The notes: generated by a model not told the origin, from the sequence alone. A DNA stretch of 64,000 bases from Rhizobium subbaraonis (GCF_900220975.1 NZ_OBQD01000010.1:186001-250000); one strand, 5' to 3'. Shown: positions 31,654-41,111, numbered from the stretch's first letter. Numbers and translations are program-made.

Positions 31654-34155
31654 TCAGCCGGTTTCGTCCGCCCCCTCTTCTACCGGCTTCGGTGCCGGCT
31701 TGCGCGGAGCCTCCGTAGGAACGACCAGTCCGGCCTTGGCATTTTCGATCATCGCGCTCAGCAACCGGGCGCTTTCCGGGTCCATGGTAACCGGCACGGT
31801 CGGAGCGGCAGGCCCGGCGAGTGCGATGCCCTCCTCGCGCAGCCGCTCCAGGATCGCAGCACGCATCTCCGTCTTCACCGTCCCCGCCAGCAGCACGTCC
31901 GCCACGAACGCCCTGACCTCGAAATCGAGCGTGGCTGCGGAGAAATTCATGAAGGTGACGGAGGGCTCCGGGTTGCGCAGGACGGCCTGCTGCAATGCCA
32001 CATCGAGCAGGATCTCCGTGACCCGGCGCGGATCGTTGCCGGAAAACACGCTGACGGGGATTTCGATCCGCCCGAGCTTGTTGCGGTGGGTCCAGTTTCC
32101 GACCTGGCCGTTGATCAGGACGGAGTTCGGGACGATGATCGTCTGCCGCTGGAAGGTCTCGATCTCGGTCGCGCGCACGGAGATCCGCTTGACGAAGCCC
32201 TCGGTGGTCCCCGCCACGACCCAGTCACCGACCTTGAAAGGTCGCTCGGCCAGCAGGATCAGGCCCGACACGAAATTGGAGACGATGTTCTGCAGACCAA
32301 AACCGATACCCAATGACAAGGCACCGGCGACGAGCGCGAGACTGGAAAGATTGATCCCCGCCGCCGATATGCCGATCAGGCCTGCCAGCCCGACGCCGGC
32401 ATAGCCGACCGCCGTGCGCACCGAGTTGCGGACGCCGGGATCGACATGACTGCGAACCATGATCGTGCCGTCCAGCCAGCGCTGGAACCAGCGCGTCACG
32501 ACCAGGCCGACGACGAACAGAAGAAGCCCCGCCACAATTCCGACGATCGAGATGGAAATGCTGCCGATCCGGATCTCCGTGAAGATCCTGTAGGCCCAGC
32601 TTTCGATATCGCCGATCTGGAAGCCCCATTGCAGCAGAATTCCCGGCAGGCCGAGCAGGACGACGATCAGATAGATGCCGAGGCTGGCGGCAAGGCCGGC
32701 CTGGTCGAGGACGACCTCGTTGAGCTGGTAGCGTTCGGCCATCCGCTGGCCCAGATAGGTCTGTGCAAACGCCCCTTGCGTGCCGATCGCCCGCCCCGAC
32801 AGGATACCGATATACATCGTGACGAGGATGGCGCCGGTAACGACGATCTGCGTGGCGATAAACCGGGCAAGCCCCACATAGCCGATCATGGTCAGCGCGA
32901 TCAGGCCGAAACCGGTCAGCATCAGTACCATCGTCAGAGCGCGTGGCCAGGGGCGGCCCTCGCTGGCGGGATCGTCCCCGGCACGCAGCATTGGCCGGAT
33001 GAAGGAAATCCAGATGAGGATCAGGCCGATCACGATCGAGGCGATCATGCTCTTGGCGACCGTCAGCACGACCGCCGAGCCGAGCGCCACGCTCACCGCA
33101 CCCAGGAAATAATCGAGCGCATTGGCGAGCGCCATCGCGAAGATCGACCGTTCGAGCCGCTGCGCACCGCGATTCGAGACGCTCACAAGCCGCCAGGCGG
33201 GCCGCTTGGGCGCAAGCACGGCCCGCGTAAGCGCCGAGACGAAATAGAGGCCGACGGAGACGCCGAGCAGCGACGACACCATCGGCGTGATGTCCGGACG
33301 CAGCACGTTGAAGCTGTAGAGCAGCGAATAGCAGGCGAAGGCGAAGGCGCCGACGGCAAGCGTCGGTATCGTGATGGACCAGAACGCCACCATCAACCGG
33401 GTGATGTAGTGCGGCTTCTCGATCTGCTTGTTGCGCTGGATGAGGGGGCCGGCCACTCGATGGCCGATGGAATAGAGCAGCAGCCCGACCACCAGCGACA
33501 GCGAGACAGCGGCCAGCAACGATTCGCGCTTGAAGTTCCATACGAACCGAAACCAGCCACCGACGGTACGATGCAGATCCGTCCCTTCGTCCGCGCCGGC
33601 CGCAACCGCCTCCTCGAACACCTCCGGACTGACGCGCGTGCGTTCGAACAGCGTCTCCGTAAAGAGCGTGCGGCGCATCTCGGTGATCTGGTTGGCAAGC
33701 TGCGTCGCCTCGATGGACAGCGCCTCGGCGTTGCCGATGACGGCATTGATCGCTGCGCGCTCGTCGGAGAGGCGTGCACGCTCCTCCTTGATGATCTCCG
33801 ATTCTGCCGGCTGGCCTTCTGCCGGCACGGGGCCGAGCTCGTCCTGGCGGGCCTTGATCTCGTTGAAACGCTGGCGGGTCGAGACGGAGGCATCGAGCGC
33901 CCCGCGCCCGACCTGCTCGACGTGCTGCTTCAGTTCGGCAAGTTTAGCCTCGCTGCTACGGGCCTCTTCGACCTGCCGGCGCAAGGCTGCGAGCTGGTCG
34001 CGCGCCTTGTTCACGCGCTGGTTTGCATCGTTGATCGGATTGGGTACGGCGGCGGATTGCGCGTCGGCGGCCGGATCCTGCGCGACAGCCGCGACCGGCA
34101 GCAGCAGCGGCATAAGGGCCAAAAGGGCAAGAAAGGCGCTCTTCAATCTCGTCAC
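31654..34155 (-). CDS. Large mechanosensitive channel, MscS/MscK type (DUF3772)
   Basis: An 833-residue inner-membrane protein. After a signal peptide (ALLALMPLLLPVAAVAQ) comes a periplasmic coiled-coil region (about residues 40-190, repeated Arg/Glu/Ala heptads), then about ten membrane helices, then the MscS pore and beta domain: GALSLGIGFGLQNIVSNFVSGLILLAERPFKVGDWV and VRATEIETFQRQTIIVPNS. It should open under osmotic downshock and release solutes. The C-terminus is a Pro/Ala/Glu-rich soluble tail. It is a single gene; the neighbours do not share its function. Confidence 0.92.
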   Translation of the reverse strand: MTRLKSAFLALLALMPLLLPVAAVAQDPAADAQSAAVPNPINDANQRVNKARDQLAALRRQVEEARSSEAKLAELKQHVEQVGRGALDASVSTRQRFNEIKARQDELGPVPAEGQPAESEIIKEERARLSDERAAINAVIGNAEALSIEATQLANQITEMRRTLFTETLFERTRVSPEVFEEAVAAGADEGTDLHRTVGGWFRFVWNFKRESLLAAVSLSLVVGLLLYSIGHRVAGPLIQRNKQIEKPHYITRLMVAFWSITIPTLAVGAFAFACYSLLYSFNVLRPDITPMVSSLLGVSVGLYFVSALTRAVLAPKRPAWRLVSVSNRGAQRLERSIFAMALANALDYFLGAVSVALGSAVVLTVAKSMIASIVIGLILIWISFIRPMLRAGDDPASEGRPWPRALTMVLMLTGFGLIALTMIGYVGLARFIATQIVVTGAILVTMYIGILSGRAIGTQGAFAQTYLGQRMAERYQLNEVVLDQAGLAASLGIYLIVVLLGLPGILLQWGFQIGDIESWAYRIFTEIRIGSISISIVGIVAGLLLFVVGLVVTRWFQRWLDGTIMVRSHVDPGVRNSVRTAVGYAGVGLAGLIGISAAGINLSSLALVAGALSLGIGFGLQNIVSNFVSGLILLAERPFKVGDWVVAGTTEGFVKRISVRATEIETFQRQTIIVPNSVLINGQVGNWTHRNKLGRIEIPVSVFSGNDPRRVTEILLDVALQQAVLRNPEPSVTFMNFSAATLDFEVRAFVADVLLAGTVKTEMRAAILERLREEGIALAGPAAPTVPVTMDPESARLLSAMIENAKAGLVVPTEAPRKPAPKPVEEGADETG

Positions 34156-34308
34156 GGACAGTCCCTGTCAATTTGGCGCACAACGGATGGTCGATAGTTT
34201 CGCGTGCAATATCAATGAATGGCCGCGGGCCGGCGGCAACCGCCGCGCAAGCGCGGGAATCGGCGCGCAAGCTATTGCGGGACCCGGGCGAAGTGAAGGC
34301 ATGTCCGA

Positions 34309-34869
34309 TCAGAACCCCGCCCCCGGCAATGCCAGGTAGTCAAGCTCGGCAGAAGTAGACGCGCGACCGAGCAGGCAATTGCGGTGCGGAAAACGGCCGA
34401 AGTCACGAATGACCGCATGATGGCGCAGGGCATAGTCGAGATATTCCCGGTCTCCCAGCGCCTTGAACAGGGCCACTGACATATTCTGGTCGGCAAGATC
34501 CTCCGAATGCTCGAAGGGCATGTAGAAGAAATGGCGGCGGCCGTGCGCGACCTTGACGTCGGCGCGCGCATCGACTGCCAACCGCGCCTCGCGCAGGGCG
34601 ATCCAGTCGGTGGCAAAAGCCAGGGGCGTCCCGCGATACATGTTGCGCGGGAACTGGTCGAGAACGATGACAGCCGCCTGGCGGGCATCCGGCGTCTCCC
34701 GCCACGCCTCGGCGACATGCCGCGCCAGCGCCAGATGCGTTGCCGCATAGCGCTCCCGGATATGCGCGTCCAACTGCGGCGGCGGCGAGAACCAATGTTC
34801 CTTTGACAGCATCTCGCACCAGAATTCGATCACTTCCATCGGCTCGGCGACATCGCCATCGGCACGCAT
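34309..34869 (-). CDS. DUF924 family protein
   Basis: A 186-residue protein recognised as DUF924 by VIEFWCEMLSKEHWFS at the N-terminus, AAVIVLDQFPRNMYRGTPLAFATD in the middle, FFYMPFEHSEDLADQ, and RHHAVIRDFGRFPHRN near the end. The family is helical (TPR-like) and of unknown activity. I start at the ATG at 34867-34869, which follows GGGAGGAGAG; the ATG eight codons upstream would place that site inside the gene. It stands alone between the MscS gene and a divergent membrane protein gene. Confidence 0.88.
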   Translation of the reverse strand: MRADGDVAEPMEVIEFWCEMLSKEHWFSPPPQLDAHIRERYAATHLALARHVAEAWRETPDARQAAVIVLDQFPRNMYRGTPLAFATDWIALREARLAVDARADVKVAHGRRHFFYMPFEHSEDLADQNMSVALFKALGDREYLDYALRHHAVIRDFGRFPHRNCLLGRASTSAELDYLALPGAGF

Positions 34870-35025
34870 GCTCTCTCCTCCCGACACTTGCATTCTCCGC
34901 AGGCGGTTGTGCGACGCGGACGGTCCGCGAAGAATAGCGCGGAATCAATGCCTGGCGAAATTTACAAACGCTTCGGCACAACGTCTAATGCACCCGCCAT
35001 ATTTTCCAGGATGGGGACTATCGAC

Positions 35026-35511
35026 ATGATACTTGGCATGGCATCTTTTACTCTCTTTCACGTTATTCTCAGCCTCGTCGGCATCGTAAGCGGGCTTGTC
35101 GCATTGCGCGGCTGGCTGGCGTCCGACCTGCGTCCGGGCTGGACGGCCACCTTTCTCGCCACCACCTTGGGCACGACGATCACTGGCTTTCTCTTTCCCA
35201 TTACGGCATTCACGCCGGCAATCGGCGTCGGCATCATCACGACGGCGTTCCTGCTCGGCGCTGTCGCAGCGTTGTACCTCTTCCGGCTTTCGGGCCGCTG
35301 GCGGGCAACCTTTCTCGTCTGCGCGATCGTATCGCTCTATTTCAACGTCTTCGTCCTCGTGGTTCAGGCCTTCCTCAAGGTCGACGCCCTGAATGCGCTG
35401 GCGCCGAACGGCAACGAGCCTCCCTTCGCCATTGCTCAAGGCATCGTTCTCGTGGCATTCGTCACCGCGGGTTACCTCTGTCTTCGCCGCTTCCGAACCG
35501 CATCGGCCTGA
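35026..35511 (+). CDS. Four-helix membrane protein
   Basis: A 161-residue protein with four to five hydrophobic segments (FHVILSLVGIVSGLVAL, FLATTLGTTITGFLFP, VGIITTAFLLGAVAALYLF, FNVFVLVVQAFL) and a short soluble loop containing NGNEPPFAIAQ. I start at the ATG at 35026 with GGGG about 11 bases before it; upstream Met codons open into non-membrane sequence. Similar small integral membrane proteins are widespread in Rhizobiales and of unknown function. Confidence 0.75.
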   Translation: MILGMASFTLFHVILSLVGIVSGLVALRGWLASDLRPGWTATFLATTLGTTITGFLFPITAFTPAIGVGIITTAFLLGAVAALYLFRLSGRWRATFLVCAIVSLYFNVFVLVVQAFLKVDALNALAPNGNEPPFAIAQGIVLVAFVTAGYLCLRRFRTASA

Positions 35512-35600
35512 CGGCCGGCAAGCAAACGCCGGACTGCACAGGCCCTGGCGCCGGGGGAGCGCGAACGGAGGGCGGAAATCTCAGCGCGGAGCATTGCGGA

Positions 35601-36029
35601 ATGCCTGGAGCAAAGATGCGGGAACGCCCGACCGGGGCCACGGCGACGATCGGGCGCACCGGTTTTCCGGCGATCCGCTCCAGAACCGGCGGGACGCTTA
35701 ACATCATGACCGGCGCCAACCAGGCCGGCTTCAACCCGCTCGACCTGCTCTATGCCTCGCTCTCCGCCTGCCTTGCGATGAGTGCCCGCTACGCGGCCAG
35801 CCGGATGGGCGTTCTCGACAGGTTGACGACGATCGAGGTCACAGTGACCGGCGAGAAGGCCCAGGCCGGCCCCGCACGCGTGGAAACGTTCGACATCGCC
35901 TTCGTCATCGGCGGCGATATTGACGAGGAGACGAGACAGGCGATCGTCCGCGCCGCCGAAGACGAAATCTGCACCGTCAGCAACACCATACTTGGCAACC
36001 CGCAGTTTCGGACCGCGATCTCCGCCTGA
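35601..36029 (+). CDS. OsmC family protein
   Basis: A 142-residue protein of the OsmC/Ohr fold, which reduces organic hydroperoxides with two cysteines. Both are present: one in LSACLAMSARYA, the other in EICTVSNTILG, the usual C-x-V-S-N-T motif. Early landmarks are GANQAGFNPLDLLYASL. Two starts are possible, 35601 and 35616; the second has the better-placed GGAG, while the first gives a slightly longer N-terminus. It lies 249 bases before ccoN on the same strand, but I see no sign of cotranscription. Confidence 0.88.
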   Translation: MPGAKMRERPTGATATIGRTGFPAIRSRTGGTLNIMTGANQAGFNPLDLLYASLSACLAMSARYAASRMGVLDRLTTIEVTVTGEKAQAGPARVETFDIAFVIGGDIDEETRQAIVRAAEDEICTVSNTILGNPQFRTAISA

Positions 36030-36277
36030 CCGCAACCGATCAGAGGAACGGCCGTGCCGGCTGCCCGGTGGGTCCGTTGTGCTGGGTGGATCCTTGAAAG
36101 CGCAACCGGACGTTTACTGATACGCAAATCCGATTGCCGCGCCCTCGAAATCGTGTAACCATCAGCATGTTAGCGCGCCGAACTCGACACCGGCCCCGAC
36201 ATGCAGGGCACGGTCTCCGCTAACCGCATCGCTACAGACTTTGACGTTACAGGACTGCCACGAGAGACAGGTAATGG

Positions 36278-37978
36278 ATGATCCAGGGGACTTGGATCGT
36301 CCAGTGCGGGGGTGTCGGAATGGTTGCACAACTGACGGCGTTGGAGCGCACCTATGCGGCGATCATCCTTGTCTGCGTCATCTGCGTCGGAGTGGCAATG
36401 GCCGTGGCCGGTCGCGGCGATCTGATGGCCGCCCATGGCTGGATCGTCGCCCTCTTCGGCATGGTGGTGATGGCCCTGCTCCTGCGTGGCATCGATGCAC
36501 CGGATCCCTGGGAAGAACGCTTTCGGGAGTACTATGACGATCCGACCAAGGTCGGCATCATTCTGTCCCTGATATGGGGCGTCATCGGTATGTTCGTCGG
36601 CGTATGGGTCGCCGCCCTCCTGGCCTGGCCGGACCTGACCTTCGACGCGGCATGGGCGAGCTTCGGCCGCCTGAGACCCGTCCACACCAGCGGCGTCATC
36701 TTCGGCTTCGGCGGCAACGCGCTGATTGCCACGTCCTTTCACGTGCTGCAGCGCACCACCCGTGCCCGCCTGCCCGACCAGTTGAGCCCCTGGTTCGTGC
36801 TGCTCGGCTACAATCTCTTCTGCGTGCTGGCTGCCACCGGCTATCTGATGGGCCTCACACAATCCAAGGAATATGCCGAACCGGAATGGTATGCCGACCT
36901 CTGGCTGGTCATCGTCTGGGTCGTCTATTTCCTGATTTACCTGCGCACGCTGGCCCGCCGCCGCGAACCGCACATCTATGTGGCCAACTGGTACTACATG
37001 GCCTTCATCCTCGTGGTGGCGATCCTGCACATCGTCAACAACCTGGCGGTCCCCGTCTCGATCGGCCATGCCAAGAGCTATTCGCTCTTCTCCGGCGTTC
37101 AGGATGCCATGACGCAATGGTGGTACGGCCACAACGCCGTCGCGTTCTTCCTGACCGCCGGCTTCCTCGGCATGCTCTACTACTACCTGCCCAAGCGGGC
37201 TGGCCGGCCGATCTATTCCTACCGCATGTCGATCATCAGCTTCTGGGGCATCACCTTCATGTATATGTGGGCGGGCTCCCATCACCTGCATTACACCGCC
37301 CTGCCCCATTGGGTGCAGACGCTCGGCATGGTGTTCTCGCTGGTGCTGCTGGTCCCCTCCTGGGCATCGGCCGGCAATGCGCTTCTGACGCTGAATGGCG
37401 CCTGGCACAAGGTGCGCGACGACGCGGTGCTGCGCTTCATGATGCTGGCGGCAATCTTCTACGGCATAGCCACCTTCGAGGGCTCGTTCATGGCGATACG
37501 CGCCGTCAACTCGCTCTCGCATTACACCGACTGGACGGTCGGACACGTCCATGCCGGCGCGCTCGGCTGGGTGGCCATGATCACCTTCGGTTCGCTCTAT
37601 GCCCTCGTTCCCTGGATGTGGAAGCGGCCGGCCCTCTATTCGGCAAGGCTCGTCGAGGTGCACTTCTGGCTCGCGCTGGCCGGCACCGTCGTCTACGTCT
37701 TTGCGATGTGGAACTCGGGCATCACCCAGGGCCTGATGTGGCGCACCTATGATCAGAACGGCACGCTCGCCTATTCCTTCATCGACACGCTGGTCGCCAT
37801 GCATCCCTATTACATCGCCCGCACCGTTGGCGGGTTGCTGTTTCTGGCCGGCGCCGTGGTGGCCTTCTACAACATCTGGATGACGATCAGCAGACCGGCG
37901 CCCGTGGACGAGGGGGCGGCGGCCGACCTGCCGGTCGAGCCGCCCGCACCGCGGGCCTGGGCGCAGGCCGGGGAATAG
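36278..37978 (+). CDS. ccoN: cbb3 cytochrome c oxidase subunit I CcoN
   Basis: The catalytic heme-copper subunit of the high-affinity cbb3 oxidase, which reduces oxygen at low concentration and pumps protons. The 566-residue product has about twelve helices. Visible landmarks are LRPVHTSGVIFGFGGNAL, WWYGHNAVAFFLTAGFLGMLYYYLPK (copper/heme ligands), WAGSHHLHYTALPHWVQTLGM (the His-His copper ligand pair) and HVHAGALGWVAMITFGSLY (heme ligand histidines). The start could be 36278 or the ATG at 36320 (MVAQLTALERTY), each with a plausible ribosome-binding site. It is the first gene of a tight operon. No FixK box was found in the 248 bases upstream. Confidence 0.96.
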   Translation: MIQGTWIVQCGGVGMVAQLTALERTYAAIILVCVICVGVAMAVAGRGDLMAAHGWIVALFGMVVMALLLRGIDAPDPWEERFREYYDDPTKVGIILSLIWGVIGMFVGVWVAALLAWPDLTFDAAWASFGRLRPVHTSGVIFGFGGNALIATSFHVLQRTTRARLPDQLSPWFVLLGYNLFCVLAATGYLMGLTQSKEYAEPEWYADLWLVIVWVVYFLIYLRTLARRREPHIYVANWYYMAFILVVAILHIVNNLAVPVSIGHAKSYSLFSGVQDAMTQWWYGHNAVAFFLTAGFLGMLYYYLPKRAGRPIYSYRMSIISFWGITFMYMWAGSHHLHYTALPHWVQTLGMVFSLVLLVPSWASAGNALLTLNGAWHKVRDDAVLRFMMLAAIFYGIATFEGSFMAIRAVNSLSHYTDWTVGHVHAGALGWVAMITFGSLYALVPWMWKRPALYSARLVEVHFWLALAGTVVYVFAMWNSGITQGLMWRTYDQNGTLAYSFIDTLVAMHPYYIARTVGGLLFLAGAVVAFYNIWMTISRPAPVDEGAAADLPVEPPAPRAWAQAGE

Positions 37979-37981
37979 GCG

Positions 37982-38713
37982 ATGTTCAACTTCCACTATC
38001 GGCTCGAACGCAACGCCATGGGCCTGGTGCTCGCCATAGTCGTCGTTGCCAGCATTGGGGGCCTGATCGAGATCGCCCCGCTCTTCACCATCGACGAGAC
38101 GGTGGAGGACGCCCCGGACATGCGCGTCTACACGCCCCTGGAGCTTGCGGGACGCAACATCTACATCCGCGAGGGCTGTTACGCCTGCCACTCGCAGATG
38201 ATCCGCACGCTGCGCGACGAAGTCGAGCGCTACGGTCCCTATTCGCTGGCCGTCGAATCGAAATACGACCACCCGATGCTGTGGGGGTCGAAGCGCACCG
38301 GCCCCGACATCGCCCGGCTCGGCGGCAAGTATTCGAACGAATGGCACGTCGCCCATCTCTACAACCCGCGCGACCTGGTGCCGGAATCAAAGATGCCGGC
38401 CTACCGCTGGCTCATGCGCAACGCGCTCAAGATCGGCGATCTCGGCGAGCACCTGGCCGCCATGCGTGCGGTGGGCGTTCCCTACACGGATGACATGATC
38501 GCCAACGCCACCGCCGACGCCTACGGCCAGGCCAATCCGGACAGCGCACAGTCCGCCGGCGTGACTGCCCGCTACGGCGAGTCGACGAATGTCAGCCTTT
38601 TCGACGGCAAGCCGGAGACGCTGACGGAGATGGACGCGATCGTCGCCTATCTGCAGATTCTCGGGCGACTGACCGACGTCGCGCAAAAGACCGAACAGGC
38701 CAATGTGGAGTAG
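37982..38713 (+). CDS. ccoO: cbb3 oxidase subunit II CcoO
   Basis: Membrane-anchored monoheme cytochrome c of the cbb3 complex, 243 residues. An N-terminal helix (AMGLVLAIVVVASIGGLIEI) holds it in the membrane, and the periplasmic part carries one heme c motif, EGCYACHSQMIRTL, at about residues 66-70. The axial Met is probably in PESKMPAYRW. It begins four bases after ccoN ends and passes electrons from CcoP to CcoN. Confidence 0.96.
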   Translation: MFNFHYRLERNAMGLVLAIVVVASIGGLIEIAPLFTIDETVEDAPDMRVYTPLELAGRNIYIREGCYACHSQMIRTLRDEVERYGPYSLAVESKYDHPMLWGSKRTGPDIARLGGKYSNEWHVAHLYNPRDLVPESKMPAYRWLMRNALKIGDLGEHLAAMRAVGVPYTDDMIANATADAYGQANPDSAQSAGVTARYGESTNVSLFDGKPETLTEMDAIVAYLQILGRLTDVAQKTEQANVE

Positions 38714-38717
38714 CAGC

Positions 38718-38891
38718 ATGAGCTTCGACCACGACACCGTCACCGGCTTCGCCAAGTCCTTCGGGCTTTTCTACCTCATCGCCATGTCGATCGGCGTCAT
38801 CATCTATGCCTACTGGCCGGCCAACCGGAAGCAGTTCGACCACGCCGCCCATTCCATCATTTCCGACGACGAGGACCGGCCATGTCCGTAG
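38718..38891 (+). CDS. ccoQ: cbb3 oxidase small subunit CcoQ
   Basis: A 57-residue single-span membrane protein (SFGLFYLIAMSIGVIIYAYWP, then NRKQFDHAAHSII), the normal size and pattern for CcoQ/FixQ, which stabilises the complex. The ribosome-binding site GGAG lies within the end of ccoO, and its stop overlaps the ccoP start by 10 bases, so translation is coupled. Confidence 0.92.
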   Translation: MSFDHDTVTGFAKSFGLFYLIAMSIGVIIYAYWPANRKQFDHAAHSIISDDEDRPCP

Positions 38892-39784
38892 GCGAACGCG
38901 ATCCCGTCACCGGCCATATGACGACCGGCCACGAATGGAACGGCATCAAGGAACTGCACACGCCGGTGCCGAAGCCCGTCTGGTTCTTCCTGATCGCCTT
39001 CACACTGTTCGGGGTGATATGGGTCTTGCTGATGCCGAGTTTTCCTTATGGCACCGGCTATTTCAAGGGCTGGCTCGGCGTCGACCAGAAACAGACGGTG
39101 GCAGAGCGTCTGCAGGAAGGCAGCGCGGATCGCGCCGCCTGGGTCGCACGGATCGACAGCGAGGATTTCGCGACCATCCTGAAGGATGGCGAACTCATGC
39201 CGATCGTCCGCGAGACCGGCCACACCCTTTTCGGCGACAACTGTGCCGCCTGCCATGGCATCGGCGGCACCGGCAACAGCGGCTATCCCAACCTCGGGTC
39301 CGCCCCCATGCTCTGGGGCGACGATCCGCAGACGATCGCCCAGACGATCGCGGTCGGCATCAACGGCGCCGACCCGCAAACGCGCGTCTCGCAGATGCTG
39401 GCATTCGGCCGCGACCAGATGCTGGAGCGCCCGGCGATCCTGCAACTCGTCACCTATGTCCGCTCGCTGTCCGGGCTTGAGGAGAAAACCGCGGAAAACG
39501 CCGCCGCCATCGACGCCGGGCGCGAACTCTTCGCCCAGAACTGCGTCTCCTGCCACGGCGAGGACGCCAAGGGCTTGAAGGATGTCGGCGCACCGGACCT
39601 GACCGACCGTTTCTGGATCTACGGTTCGGGACGCGAAGCGGTCTATCAGTCGATCTACGGCGGCAGGCAGGGCCACATGCCGAGCTGGGGGCTGCGGCTG
39701 TCCCCGCTCGATATCAAGATCCTCACCCTTTACATCATCGACCTGAGGGAGCAGCAGCGTGCAACCGGCGGCAGCGGAACATGA
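38882..39784 (+). CDS. ccoP: cbb3 oxidase subunit III CcoP
   Basis: Diheme cytochrome c subunit, 300 residues. After an N-terminal helix (PVWFFLIAFTLFGVIWVLLMPSF, spanning about residues 30-52) come two heme c motifs: CAACHGIGGTG at about residue 121 and CVSCHGEDAKG at about 221. It receives electrons from soluble or membrane cytochromes c. The DERD-type soluble start (ERDPVTGHMTTGHEWNGIKE) is typical of the family. The start overlaps ccoQ, and its stop overlaps the next small gene by four bases. Confidence 0.96.
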   Translation: MSVGERDPVTGHMTTGHEWNGIKELHTPVPKPVWFFLIAFTLFGVIWVLLMPSFPYGTGYFKGWLGVDQKQTVAERLQEGSADRAAWVARIDSEDFATILKDGELMPIVRETGHTLFGDNCAACHGIGGTGNSGYPNLGSAPMLWGDDPQTIAQTIAVGINGADPQTRVSQMLAFGRDQMLERPAILQLVTYVRSLSGLEEKTAENAAAIDAGRELFAQNCVSCHGEDAKGLKDVGAPDLTDRFWIYGSGREAVYQSIYGGRQGHMPSWGLRLSPLDIKILTLYIIDLREQQRATGGSGT

Positions 39785-39969
39785 GCGCGCTTCCCATGCG
39801 CGCGCGCACCATGGCGATCGCCGTCGTCTGCGCCGGCGCGGCCCTGCTGGCGCTCGCCAATGCCCACCTCGTCTATGTCGCCGTCGTTTCGCAGCCGGAC
39901 TGCGTGACGCATCTTAAGGGGGTGGCGGAGTCGCCCGGGAGCTATCGTGCTGCCCGCCCTGCCTGCTAG
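39781..39969 (+). CDS. Small membrane protein downstream of ccoP
   Basis: A 62-residue protein that begins in the ATGA overlap with ccoP. It has one hydrophobic helix (MAIAVVCAGAALLALANAHLVYVAVV) and a short C-terminal part with two cysteines (PDCVTHLKG and RPAC). It occupies the place where ccoG would start in a complete operon but is not related to it. I recall similar short proteins next to cbb3 genes in Rhizobiales. The function is unknown, possibly in assembly. Confidence 0.65.
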   Translation: MSALPMRARTMAIAVVCAGAALLALANAHLVYVAVVSQPDCVTHLKGVAESPGSYRAARPAC

Positions 39970-40007
39970 AATAAAACGGCGCCAGCGCGTTGTCGGAGGA
40001 AATTCAG

Positions 40008-40796
40008 ATGAGGATGCCTGAAACAGTTCCCCCTCTGCCCAAGGCCGTCGACCGGAACCGCCATCTGCCGGCCGCCCGTGCTCTTACCTGGCTGGCCGAG
40101 GGCTGGCGCGACCTCTGGAATATGCCTCTGCCGAGCCTGATCTACGGCGCAGGCGTCGCAGCCGTCTCGATCATCATCGTCGGTGGCCTCTTTGCCTTCG
40201 GCTACGACTACGCGCTACTGCCGGCCCTTGCCGGCTTTTTCGTCGTCGGCCCCGTCGCGGCCGCCGGTCTGTACGAAAAGAGCCGCCGGATAGAGGAAAA
40301 CCTGCCGGTCTCGCTCATCGCGATGCTGCGGCCGAAACCCGGGACCGGCCAGCACGTGCTGTTCGTCGGCGCCGTCCTGTGCGGGCTGATGCTGCTTTGG
40401 ATGCGCGCCGCCGTCATCCTCTATGCGCTCTTCGTCGGCTGGCAACCGTTCCAGGGCCTCGGCCACATCCTCCCTACCCTGTTCGGCACGCCTGTCGGCT
40501 GGGCTCTTCTCGGCCTCGGCACGCTGGTGGGCGCGTTGTTCGCGGCCTTCGCCTTCGCCATCAGCGTCTTCGGCGTGCCAATGGTCGTCGATCGCGACGT
40601 GGACGCCTTCACCGCCATGGGCACCAGCATCTCGCTCGCCTGGAACAATCTTCCGGTCATGCTGGCCTGGGGCGCCATCGTGATGCTTTTGACTGCCCTG
40701 AGCCTGCTGACGGGCATGCTCGGCTTCGTCATCACCTTTCCGCTCCTCGGCCACGCGACCTGGCATGCCTACCAGGCGATCAAGGATCCCGATTGA
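40008..40796 (+). CDS. DUF2189 membrane protein
   Basis: A 262-residue integral membrane protein of the DUF2189 family. An N-terminal soluble part (LTWLAEGWRDLWNMPLPSLIYG) precedes about six helices, including FAFGYDYALLPALAGFFVVGPVAAAGLYE, a stretch typical of the family. The ATG at 40008 has a strong GGAGGAAA site; a TTG upstream is also open. It lies between the cbb3 structural genes and ccoS, in the same direction and 38 bases from its neighbour, so it is probably part of the operon and may assist oxidase assembly or respond to respiratory state. Its molecular role is unknown. Confidence 0.88.
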   Translation: MRMPETVPPLPKAVDRNRHLPAARALTWLAEGWRDLWNMPLPSLIYGAGVAAVSIIIVGGLFAFGYDYALLPALAGFFVVGPVAAAGLYEKSRRIEENLPVSLIAMLRPKPGTGQHVLFVGAVLCGLMLLWMRAAVILYALFVGWQPFQGLGHILPTLFGTPVGWALLGLGTLVGALFAAFAFAISVFGVPMVVDRDVDAFTAMGTSISLAWNNLPVMLAWGAIVMLLTALSLLTGMLGFVITFPLLGHATWHAYQAIKDPD

Positions 40797-40832
40797 GGCC
40801 CCGGCGACCGCAGGGCCTGGCAGGAGGCGAAG

Positions 40833-41054
40833 ATGACGGCGTCCTTCTTCTATCTGATCCCGATTTCGCTGCTGCTCGGCACCGGCGGGCTTCTGCTGTT
40901 TCTCTGGACGATGCGCAGCGGGCAGTACGAGGATCTGGACGGCGCGGCAGAGCGCATCCTCTACAGCGAGGACGTCCCCGCCGCTTCCAAAGCAAAACAG
41001 ATTGTGGCCGAGCAAGCCGGCATCGCGGATCGGGCGCCGGGACAGGTGCGGTGA
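40833..41054 (+). CDS. ccoS: cbb3 oxidase assembly protein CcoS
   Basis: A 73-residue protein with the FixS/CcoS pattern: an N-terminal helix (FYLIPISLLLGTGGLLLFLW), then TMRSGQYEDLDGAAERILYSED. CcoS is needed for insertion of heme b and copper into CcoN. The C-terminal tail is Ala/Gln-rich. Usually it follows ccoI (copper pump), but here ccoG, ccoH and ccoI are absent and DUF2189 precedes it. Confidence 0.9.
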   Translation: MTASFFYLIPISLLLGTGGLLLFLWTMRSGQYEDLDGAAERILYSEDVPAASKAKQIVAEQAGIADRAPGQVR

Positions 41055-41111
41055 TCCGGCTCGTCCAACCAAACCGCTCGTGACGAGGCTTCTCACGCCC
41101 CGCCGACGCAC

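Noticed and set aside
36030-36277. FixK box upstream of ccoN
   Set aside because: Only half sites such as TTTGACG at about 36240 are present. No TTG-N8-CAA dyad with matching arms was found.
36170-38356. A 728-codon open frame on the minus strand
   Set aside because: Antisense to ccoN and ccoO, which are unmistakable. Composition is low-complexity Asp/His/Arg/Gly.
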